Below, in pieces: positions 7,131 through 12,686 of a stretch of DNA of 12,686 bases; positions within the stretch are counted from its first letter, which is position 1, and each line of letters opens with the position of its first letter. Location of the stretch: contig JAATVK010000088.1 of assembly GCA_014523485.1 (NCBI GenBank), positions 1 through 12,686 on the forward strand. The letters are read 5' to 3'. Below the pieces are notes generated by a model, which made no database searches, was not told the DNA's origin, and saw only the letters and a program-made list of their open reading frames with translations. The DNA is from Nitrososphaerales archaeon TH5894 (GTDB lineage Archaea; Thermoproteota; Nitrososphaeria; Nitrososphaerales; Nitrososphaeraceae). A program made the position numbers and the translations under genes.

Positions 7131-7653
7131 TTATTAAATTTGAGATCAAAACTTTCACAGTATGCGCTAGTGAGGCTTGATATATAAAAATTATATCTAA
7201 TTAATTAACTTTTGATTTAAAATCATTTAGATTTCAATAAACACCACCTTAAATATCTTCATTAAGAATAACCTACAATTTATTGACGAAAAAGACTTGT
7301 TGTAATATTCAGGATCTTCTAATTTACAATATTGTACCTTGTTATCAGCATCAGAGTCAAAAGTCTATTCTGGAAAAAGAGATGCACCTTAACTTTCTTC
7401 TAATAATTTAAGAAAATATATTTCTTAGAGTTTGGAAAAGTAGATTTTTAATTACTTATTATTCAATTTACTGTTCTTTAATGCCAAGAAACAGATAATA
7501 AATTGAATACAATTGATTATTTAAAATGCTTCTATAATTATAGGTTATTTATTCTATTCAAAAAGTTTGTCGAATTTTCTATTTAAAATTTAAGTAAAAA
7601 TATTGCAATAGTTCTTTTAATTGCTTTGTTGTTATTCTCTTTATACCTAGAAA
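7131..7653. other. Spacer with a possible minus-strand coding remnant
   Basis: Mostly AT-rich without structure. On the minus strand, 7364-7227 is open for 45 codons without a start codon. It begins TFDSDADNKVQYCKLEDPEY, which has the flavour of the acidic, Cys-containing C-termini of secreted thaumarchaeal proteins, and may be another relic. I see no promoter of good quality for the RTX gene; a TTTATA at 7640-7645 is too close to its ATG. Confidence 0.35.
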
Positions 7654-8379
7654 ATGATAGAAATTTGTAAAAAAACTCTAAAATATAGAAATGGTAATAA
7701 ATTTGTAAAATATAATTCTATTTATGCGTATTTTTTTATGTTCTATCTTTTAGTGTTTATATTTTTATTAAATTTAGACATGGATTATATCGAAAAGGAT
7801 GGTTATAATAACAATAATAATAATATAATAAATATAGCCTGGGCAAATGAGATCAATGGAACTGATAATTCAGATAACATTACAGGGACCCAAAGTAAGG
7901 ATGTTATTAAAGGATTAAATGGTAATGATACAATAACAGGAAAAGAAGCTGGAGATGATATTAGTGGGGGAAGTGGAGATGATACTATTTTTGGTAATGA
8001 AGGAAGAGACGTTCTAAGGGGAAAAGCAGGGAATGATCGAATAGAAGGTGAAAAAGGAAATGACAGATTATACGGTGATAGAGGAAATGACATATTAATA
8101 GGAGGTCCAGGAAATGATACATTTACTGGAGGACTTGGGCAAGATGTATTCATATGTAGTACAGGAAACGACACAATAACAGATTTCAATGTTACTCAAA
8201 ATGACACAATTCCTCAACAAAATGATTGTGAAAAGATAAGATATGACAATACAGACAATTATATATCATTAAAACAAAAACAAGAAGAAGAGAGCTCCAT
8301 CCATCCCGAAAATACAACAAAAGATGAGAAGAAAAAATCAACTAGTAATGATGGATTCTTTTTTGGTTTATTTAAATAA
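7654..8379 (+). CDS. Secreted/anchored RTX-type calcium-binding repeat protein
   Basis: A protein of 241 residues. Residues 1-26 are basic, 27-41 form a hydrophobic segment (signal peptide or membrane anchor), and an Asn-rich stretch (51-57) leads to IAWANE, a likely mature N-terminus. From about 68 to 165 it is built of hemolysin-type nonapeptides such as GGSGDDTIF, GKAGNDRIE, GDRGNDILI and GGPGNDTFT; these fold into a Ca2+-binding beta roll outside the cell. After the repeats comes a capping segment DVFICSTGNDTITDFN with C168 and a second C192 (NDCEKI), probably a disulfide pair. The tail is Gln/Glu/Lys-rich. There is no protease or lipase domain and no type I secretion genes, so this is a structural/adhesive surface protein rather than a toxin. 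The ATG at 7654 is kept because later starts would remove the basic segment before the hydrophobic core. Confidence 0.88.
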   Translation: MIEICKKTLKYRNGNKFVKYNSIYAYFFMFYLLVFIFLLNLDMDYIEKDGYNNNNNNIINIAWANEINGTDNSDNITGTQSKDVIKGLNGNDTITGKEAGDDISGGSGDDTIFGNEGRDVLRGKAGNDRIEGEKGNDRLYGDRGNDILIGGPGNDTFTGGLGQDVFICSTGNDTITDFNVTQNDTIPQQNDCEKIRYDNTDNYISLKQKQEEESSIHPENTTKDEKKKSTSNDGFFFGLFK

Positions 8380-8399
8380 ATTGGCCTGTCACATTGATA

Positions 8400-8463
8400 A
8401 TTGATCCTATTTTTTCATATAATAATTTTCCAGATCCAGTTTATATTTATTACTGGGATCAAT
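8400..8463. terminator. Inverted repeats and T tract between convergent genes
   Basis: ATTGATCC (8400-8407) pairs exactly with GGATCAAT (8456-8463). A second imperfect pair, GATCCAGT (8433-8440) with ACTGGGATC (8452-8460), uses part of the same right arm, so two alternative hairpins are possible. A run of six T (8410-8415) would serve as a terminator for the RTX gene. The role is inferred from position. Confidence 0.4.
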
Positions 8464-8564
8464 AAATAGAGATTTTATTAATTAAATGGATATTTTATTT
8501 TTCCGTATAGTTTTTTATATAATGAACCAATACAAAGTAATATCAACCAATTTCTTTAGTTTTT

Positions 8565-9419
8565 CTATCGTGCTGGCAAGGAATTGATTGTATCAAGATT
8601 TTTAATTAATCTCTTTTCACATTCAGAACCTTCTGGTGGTCTCAGATCTTCACTAGCCACACAAGCATGATATCTGTCTCCAATTTGTATTAAGCCGATA
8701 TCTGTCTTTCGATCGAAAGTAAATGTTCTGCTTATTGTATTACCATCACTTTTGTCAAGTTCTGCCTGAACATCTTCTATAACTTCTGATTGAATTTGAC
8801 CCTTTATCATGGCAGCTATAACTAACTTTTCAGTATCTTTTTTATCTGCCAGAGGAGCATAAATTTTTATTTTAACTGTATCGCTATTTGAGCTATTTAA
8901 GTTATTCAGATTTGCATCATATACTGCTTTGCTTTTTGTATATACTTGTGAATCAGCTTTAAACAGATTAATTTCAGTTGGATTGCCAAGAATATCACCT
9001 TCGTTACAATCAAATTTTGCAAAGGATTTGTATTCTGTCATCACATCTCCAACTTGATATCCACATAAAAAAAATTCATCGGGCGTATCAGCTTCAACTA
9101 TCTCATTTTCTTCATTTACTTTTAATTCAACATCTAAATTATCATCAGATTTGTCAATAGTAGAAATAGGAATATCTTGTTTGGCCTCTTCACCATTTAT
9201 AAAACCAATGACTCGTATGAATTTAGTATTTTCCATATCTATATTTTCCAAATTAATACTGGCTTTAACTATGAGCTTGTCTTCATCTTCTTTATCATCT
9301 TTATCATTTTTTTTAGCAGCAAAGACCGTTTCAGAACTAGATGCTAAAAAAATACTACTAGCAAAAAATATAAGAATGATAAAAGCAATATACGTTGTAA
9401 TTGGAATTTTAGATCTCAT
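8565..9419 (-). CDS. Secreted protein with two related Cys-pair domains, unknown function
   Basis: I do not recognise a named family. The 284-residue protein has a clear Sec signal (hydrophobic core about 8-28, probable cleavage after FAA, 33-35), then a very charged linker (KKNDKDDKEDEDK, 36-48). The remainder appears to be a duplicated domain. Residues about 47-142 and 180-270 share the order: beta-rich start (LIVKASINL / VKIKIYAPL), a DKSDDN / DKSDGN turn, a further strand, then a QVGD / QIGD motif beside a Cys pair (C119 and C138; C253 and C267). Disulfide formation outside the cell is likely. A TATA-like AAATAAATA at 9459-9451 predicts a leader of about 11 nt before the ATG. Proteins of this style are frequent in AOA secretomes; nothing here indicates an enzyme. 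Confidence 0.8.
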   Translation of the reverse strand: MRSKIPITTYIAFIILIFFASSIFLASSSETVFAAKKNDKDDKEDEDKLIVKASINLENIDMENTKFIRVIGFINGEEAKQDIPISTIDKSDDNLDVELKVNEENEIVEADTPDEFFLCGYQVGDVMTEYKSFAKFDCNEGDILGNPTEINLFKADSQVYTKSKAVYDANLNNLNSSNSDTVKIKIYAPLADKKDTEKLVIAAMIKGQIQSEVIEDVQAELDKSDGNTISRTFTFDRKTDIGLIQIGDRYHACVASEDLRPPEGSECEKRLIKNLDTINSLPAR

Positions 9420-9450
9420 TTAATTAGTTAGTATAGAATTTCCTTTGATG

Positions 9451-9460
9451 TATTTATTTG
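9451..9460 (-). promoter_or_regulatory. TATA-like box of the two-domain secreted protein gene
   Basis: CAAATAAATA on the minus strand, centred about 36 bp before the ATG, fits an archaeal promoter with a short leader. Confidence 0.35.
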
Positions 9461-9928
9461 TTCAGGATAAATTTTGCCGTATAAAAATTACAGTAAAAAT
9501 AGTTATAAAACAATTTCTGTTAAGTTTATACTAAGTTTATTTTTAGTTTAATTTAATTTTATTTTATTTTTAGTAGATAATGTAATTATATTATACGCTA
9601 TCAATATAATATCATAAAATGTCTATTTTATAAATGAGTACATTCATATACTTTCCTCTTATTGTCTCATGGTTCATAAGTTCCAATATAGAATTATATA
9701 TTATTAGTTTATTATCTTTTCATATCATTCAAGTAAATTTAATGATGTTTTTGTAGAATTTTTCTATAAGTTATATTGATTTGATAAATGTGTTCAAATT
9801 ATAATTAATAATATCTGTTAACTTTAATGATTTATATATTACTAATTAAAGTGTCATAGATATGTGATAATTCTAAATCGTCTTCTCATAAAAGTAAAAT
9901 AATCATTCTATTATATATTGAAAATATT
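9461..9928. other. AT-rich spacer, nothing recognised
   Basis: About 470 bp of very AT-rich sequence between the 3' end of one minus-strand gene and the promoter of the next. It is rich in short T/A tracts such as repeated TTTTATT units near 9550-9580. No frame, RNA fold or long repeat stands out. Confidence 0.4.
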
Positions 9929-11233
9929 TTATTTTGTAATGATAACATTACTATTATCATACAATTTAGTTGGAGGAAGTATTTCTCTTATTTGCATATC
10001 ATAAATATCAAACTTGAAATCGTTTGCCTTGATTATAACAATTGGAGAACCCCAAGTAATTGCTTGACCGTTTGTCTCAGCACCACATAACTTCATAGCA
10101 TCTCCCCAATTTCCATTATCTATTGCCTGATGTATTTTCTTATAGGGCCCTTTACCACCATTTTCTGCATCAACCCAAGCTTCTAGTTTTACTGCAGTAT
10201 TATTGATATTGTATACTATACCTTTGAAACCGACTATTTTATTATAGAGGTTTCCTACTGCTAACATTTCATCATTGTAGCGTTCCCATTCATAATCAAT
10301 ATGATATTGCTCTTTTTTCATTCTTACCTGTCCTTCATTTGATATATTGTTGTGATAACTTGATCCTCCACAAAAAAAATTGGGTCCTTTCTTATGTTCA
10401 TTATCAAGTTGACTATGTGATATTGATCTAGTTACTATTGAAATAGAATGTTGATCTCCTTTAGAACGTGCTGAATCAAGTAACTTAAAAATCAATGTGA
10501 CTTCTATATTTTTCCAATCAGTTGGTTTATACCAATATCCGATCTTTTTTAATTCAGAATAATCCCAACTTTGAATTTTACCATCAGACAAATTATTTAA
10601 TTGTCCCAATTTATCAGGTAGTATACCTGCATCCTTGGTATGGATATCTATCCTTGGCTTGCCAAAATCTATTCTCCAACTTCCATCAGCATTTTGTTTT
10701 GTAAAGACATTTGATTTATCTTCTTTATTTACTTGGAATTTATCATTTGGATAAGTAATGTTGAATCTGTATGACTCTCCGTTTGGTAAACTTGGATAAA
10801 CATCAGGAATTACTATTCGTTTTATAGGAAAGAAAGATCTATAAGCAGGATCTATTTGATAGGAATCTGATTCTTCCTTTTCGTCATTATCATTATCTTT
10901 ATCTTTATCTTTATCTTTATCTTTATCTTTATCTTTATCTTTATCTTTTGTTTGTTCTTGTTCTTCTTTGTCTATTTTAGCCTCTTGTTCTTCCTTTTCG
11001 TCATTATTTTTACCTTTATCATTATCTTTTGTTTGTTCTTGTTCTTCTTTGTCTATTTTAGCCTCTTGTTCTTCCTTTTCATCTCCTTTGTTGTTTTCAT
11101 TAGGTTCTGCATGAATATATAATTTAGAGAAATGATAATCAGTGTAATTATAATTAGTAATAGTTATTATCATAACGATAATTAACATAAAAAATAATAA
11201 AGACCATGTAAATTCTGTATTCCGAATGTGCAC
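9929..11233 (-). CDS. Exported protein with acidic repeat linker and jelly-roll-like C-terminal domain
   Basis: A protein of 434 residues. The start is GTG at 11233: a stop lies two codons upstream, and a TATA box sits 24 bp away. A hydrophobic segment (about 10-27) exports or anchors the chain. Residues 42-124 form a highly charged linker: two copies of a 27-residue unit containing DEKEEQEAKIDKEEQEQTKD (51-70 and 78-97), then a Lys-Asp dipeptide run (about 97-112). From about 125 to 420 there is a beta-rich domain with WKNIEVTLIFK, FFCGGSSYH, RMKKEQYH, VGFKGIVYN, VKLEAWVD, WGDAMKLCG and ITWGSPIVIIKAND, ending in MQIREI. This resembles secreted, concanavalin-like jelly-roll domains in soil bacteria and AOA that are thought to bind or cut polysaccharide. 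I see no certain catalytic set, so the carbohydrate role is an inference. C288 and C383 may form a disulfide. Confidence 0.8.
   Translation of the reverse strand: MHIRNTEFTWSLLFFMLIIVMIITITNYNYTDYHFSKLYIHAEPNENNKGDEKEEQEAKIDKEEQEQTKDNDKGKNNDEKEEQEAKIDKEEQEQTKDKDKDKDKDKDKDKDKDNDNDEKEESDSYQIDPAYRSFFPIKRIVIPDVYPSLPNGESYRFNITYPNDKFQVNKEDKSNVFTKQNADGSWRIDFGKPRIDIHTKDAGILPDKLGQLNNLSDGKIQSWDYSELKKIGYWYKPTDWKNIEVTLIFKLLDSARSKGDQHSISIVTRSISHSQLDNEHKKGPNFFCGGSSYHNNISNEGQVRMKKEQYHIDYEWERYNDEMLAVGNLYNKIVGFKGIVYNINNTAVKLEAWVDAENGGKGPYKKIHQAIDNGNWGDAMKLCGAETNGQAITWGSPIVIIKANDFKFDIYDMQIREILPPTKLYDNSNVIITK
10895..10948. repeat. ATCTTT hexanucleotide microsatellite (9 copies)
   Basis: Nine perfect head-to-tail copies of ATCTTT (AAAGAT on the coding strand) encode the Lys-Asp dipeptide run of the exported protein. 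Because the unit is six bases, gain or loss of copies by slippage keeps the reading frame and only changes linker length. Confidence 0.95.
10941..11080. repeat. 59-bp perfect direct repeat, period 81 bp
   Basis: 10941-10999 and 11022-11080 are identical. The 81-bp period equals 27 codons, so the duplication is in frame. A third, partial copy of its right end (TTCTTCCTTTTCGTCATTAT) is at 10871-10890, matching 10989-11008. Perfect identity at DNA level indicates recent expansion or ongoing homogenisation. Confidence 0.92.
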
Positions 11234-11250
11234 TTTTTATTAATATTTAC

Positions 11251-11264
11251 TTAATATATATAAT
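11251..11264 (-). promoter_or_regulatory. TATA box of the exported repeat protein gene
   Basis: TTATATATATTAAG on the minus strand, centred about 24 bp before the GTG at 11233, predicts a leaderless message and supports the GTG start. Confidence 0.55.
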
Positions 11265-11699
11265 AACTACTTATAATTATTATAGAATTCATTACGGTAA
11301 TTGTGAAGCTTATATATATTATAATATTTAGTTCACTAAATAATACTTTTAGAATTTGTTAATAGAATTTTTCAGCTATAACCAGTAAACTAATACCTCA
11401 GCCTATATCTTATTCTATATAATTATTATAATTCATTATCCGAAATGAGAATGCAAATGCATTATCCTTAACTAATAAGATTTCACGAAATGCATAACAA
11501 ATTATGAAATTTAGCTCTAGATATTTTAATTTAGAATTATTTTCACTATATAGAATAATGACAAAATTTCCATCTCCTGCTTGTTAAATTCACATATCAG
11601 AATACATGAAAGATGAAATTTGCAAGTATATACAAACAGATCATTGACTGTCATTAGTTAAAGAATCCGTATTGGTCACATGACTTAAAAAATGTTCAT
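11265..11699. other. AT-rich spacer before the collagen-like pseudogene
   Basis: No intact gene. The frame of the pseudogene is open from 11658, but I find no signal peptide or start codon in it. A small inverted repeat, AATGCA-AA-TGCATT (about 11451-11464), is probably chance. Any original N-terminus of the collagen-like gene is no longer readable here. Confidence 0.4.
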
Positions 11700-12149
11700 C
11701 TTCCAAGTCCACAGGGTCCTCAAGGAATTTAAGGACTTCCAAGAGAACAATGTGTACAAGGTATACAATGTCAGATAGGTTCTAGTGGAACACAAAGTCC
11801 ACAATGGATACTAGAAATAACTTTCCTTAATTCTATTAATGTGTATGGAATAATAGCGGAGGACAATTGGACAGATTTCGTTATCGAGTCACAACGTTCA
11901 TCTGACCTAGCTGACTTCTTAATAAATGGATATAATTTATTTACACTTGAAAGTATATCTGGCGGTGTATTTGGAAGTCAAGATGATCATTTTCTGATTC
12001 AATGGGATGGGGGTGTGACAATTAAACTTGAGGAGTTAAATCCCAATTTATTTGGTACCATTAGAATGTATTGCTTTGACAATCCATCATTGAGCCTTAT
12101 CTCAGAACTTTTTTTTAACCTAATAACGGATACTTATTGGAATTATTAA
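11700..12149 (+). pseudogene. Collagen-like (Gly-X-Y) surface protein, decayed
   Basis: One frame from 11700 to the stop at 12147-12149 shows the end of a Gly-X-Y repeat region and a C-terminal globular domain. Twelve triplet positions, exactly 9 bp apart from 11706 to 11805, should be glycine. Six still are; the others are Ser, Arg, Cys, Cys, Ser and Trp, each one base away from a GGN codon. An in-frame TAA at 11730 sits where Gln (CAA) is expected. The following ~110 residues (EITFLNSINVYGI ... LFGTIRMYCFDNPS) are uninterrupted and resemble the C-terminal domain of AOA collagen-like proteins. A GTG at 11841 could start a 102-residue product of that domain alone, but it has no signal peptide. 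The loss of Gly spacing, the internal stop and the missing N-terminus argue for a dead gene. Intact relatives would form a triple-helical stalk on the cell surface. Confidence 0.75.
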
Positions 12150-12266
12150 AATGATTATTAATTTCAGACCATGAGAATTTGTAAACCTAAATAAAAGTAT
12201 TATTTTATTCTATAATTATTACATTATACTTGCTCTTGTTTTGTACTAGACAAAATTAGCCGAGTC

Positions 12267-12319
12267 GTCATAGTCTGAATCATTGTCGTAGACGGCATTT
12301 TACCCATTCAGACTATGAC
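12267..12319. repeat. 14-bp perfect inverted repeat with inner hairpin
   Basis: GTCATAGTCTGAAT (12267-12280) is matched exactly by ATTCAGACTATGAC (12306-12319) across 25 nt. Inside the loop TGTCG-TAGA-CGGCA can form a further 5-bp stem with one G-U pair. Neither strand has a strong T run after it, so it is not a simple terminator. It could be a structured RNA, a protein binding site or the remnant of a small mobile element. Confidence 0.75.
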
Positions 12320-12430
12320 TTAAATCTACATAAATTGATTGTTAACCTTGTTTCCTGATTTTTAAATATCTTGTACAACAGAAAGAATATACCAAACAAC
12401 ACCATAGATTGGCATAGTTCATAACAAGTA

Positions 12431-12487
12431 GGCATAGCCCTCTATTATTGCTTGCAGCGTAAGAGGAGGAGTGGGCTATGGCTTTTT
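12431..12487 (+). ncRNA. Candidate structured RNA or terminator hairpin with T run
   Basis: CATAGCCC (12433-12440) pairs with GGGCTATG (12473-12480), and CCTCT (12439-12443) could instead continue an inner stem with AGAGG (12462-12466). On the plus strand the structure is followed at once by GGCTTTTT, as in a terminated transcript. The GC content of this block is far above the surrounding DNA, a common mark of RNA genes in AT-rich archaea. A TATA-like AATATACC is at about 12387. Whether it is a separate small RNA or only a 3' structure is unknown. Confidence 0.35.
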
Positions 12488-12584
12488 ACCTTTAACAGAA
12501 TAACAAATAATGATTAACAGCAAAGATAACCGTGCTCTATCGTCTATAACCGCTAATGATAATAATTATTCATTATTATAACTT

Positions 12585-12686
12585 TTATCTTGTTACTGAT
12601 TCACAATCTGCAGTTTTTCTATCTCCTTCCAAATTGTTAAACTGTACTGCTATATCATTTCCTGGTCCGCATATGTAAAAATCAGC
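12585..12686 (-). CDS. RTX-type calcium-binding protein, C-terminal end (partial at window edge)
   Basis: Only the last 33 codons and the stop (12587-12585) lie in the window; the gene continues beyond the right edge. The sequence ADFYICGPGNDIAVQF, then NNLEGDRKTADCESVTR, matches the cap that closes the RTX protein at 7654-8379 (DVFICSTGNDTITDFN, then DCEKI). The cap carries the same Cys before GxGND and the same second Cys in DCE. It therefore belongs to the same secreted beta-roll family, with Ca2+-binding nonapeptides expected upstream. Unlike the other protein, it has almost no tail after the second Cys. Confidence 0.75.
   Translation of the reverse strand, partial: ADFYICGPGNDIAVQFNNLEGDRKTADCESVTR

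Larger units (their letters stand above)
12150..12584. other. Intergenic region with two structured elements
   Basis: No protein gene is recognised. The region between the collagen-like relic and the RTX gene end contains two inverted-repeat structures (12267-12319 and 12431-12485), both less AT-rich than their surroundings. In addition, GGCATAG occurs twice, 20 bp apart (12411 and 12431). Confidence 0.5.

Noticed and set aside
6965..7180. Plus-strand 71-codon open frame
   Set aside because: It is antisense to a convincing cupredoxin copper site on the minus strand and has no domain, signal peptide or good promoter.
7803..8189. Minus-strand 128-codon frame rich in Ser and Pro
   Set aside because: It is the shadow of the RTX repeats; its Ser/Pro/Phe periodicity simply mirrors the glycine-rich nonapeptides on the plus strand.
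8978..9423. Two plus-strand frames opposite the two-domain secreted protein
   Set aside because: Antisense to a gene with a clear signal peptide and paired Cys motifs; composition (Leu/Ser/His-rich) is typical of a shadow frame.
10522..10704. Plus-strand 60-codon frame
   Set aside because: Antisense to the conserved C-terminal domain of the exported repeat protein; no supporting motif.
10895..11083. CRISPR-like array
   Set aside because: The repeats are coding, in frame, adjoining without unique spacers of constant size, and explained by a charged protein linker.
12345..12570. Minus-strand reading through the second hairpin that looked faintly like a transposase fragment
   Set aside because: It needs several stops to be ignored, and I could not place any DDE motif or conserved block; the hairpin is the stronger signal.

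Overview
The window is AT-rich (roughly 30% GC by eye) and reads as an archaeal chromosome segment, most likely from a soil ammonia-oxidising archaeon of the Nitrososphaerales (Nitrosocosmicus-like). The support is a tRNA-Lys with a 13-nt intron in a bulge-helix-bulge setting at position 37/38; TATA boxes about 25 bp upstream of starts, with several near-leaderless GTG/TTG starts; T-tract terminators; and many small secreted proteins (CHRD, RTX-type calcium-binding, acidic low-complexity, collagen-like) plus a cupredoxin relic. The genus is inferred from protein style and was not tested by search.

Layout. 1-622: a 5'-truncated RecA/RadA-like fragment (+). 705-791: intron-containing tRNA-Lys(UUU) (-), with partial tRNA-like repeats just past its 3' end. 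1078-1998: UV-damage endonuclease UvsE (+), under a promoter with a perfect 22-bp palindrome over the TATA box. 2158-2925: NAD+ synthetase NadE (-), convergent with uvsE. 3284-3649: a badly decayed response-regulator receiver domain (+). 3856-5295: dihydrolipoamide-dehydrogenase-like flavoprotein (+). 5915-6472: secreted CHRD protein (+). 6936-7130: C-terminal remnant of a plastocyanin-like copper protein (-), hidden under a spurious plus-strand frame. 7654-8379: secreted RTX calcium-binding protein (+). 8565-9419: secreted protein with two related Cys-pair domains (-). 9929-11233: exported protein with an acidic repeat linker and a jelly-roll-like C-terminal domain (-). 11700-12149: collagen-like pseudogene (+). 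12267-12485: two strong inverted-repeat structures between genes. 12585-12686: C-terminal end of another RTX protein (-), running off the window.

How it fits together. No multi-gene operon is visible. Genes are single, often convergent, and separated by long AT-rich spacers. Housekeeping functions (UV repair, NAD synthesis, flavoprotein redox, tRNA) lie on the left. The right 7 kb is a surface/secretome region of calcium-binding, acidic and repeat-rich exported proteins, with several gene relics (recombinase, response regulator, cupredoxin, collagen-like). This suggests slow gene decay without compaction. I see no complete transposase, CRISPR array, toxin-antitoxin pair or defence system. The least explained parts are the two hairpins at 12267-12485, the palindromic uvsE promoter and the tRNA-derived repeats.
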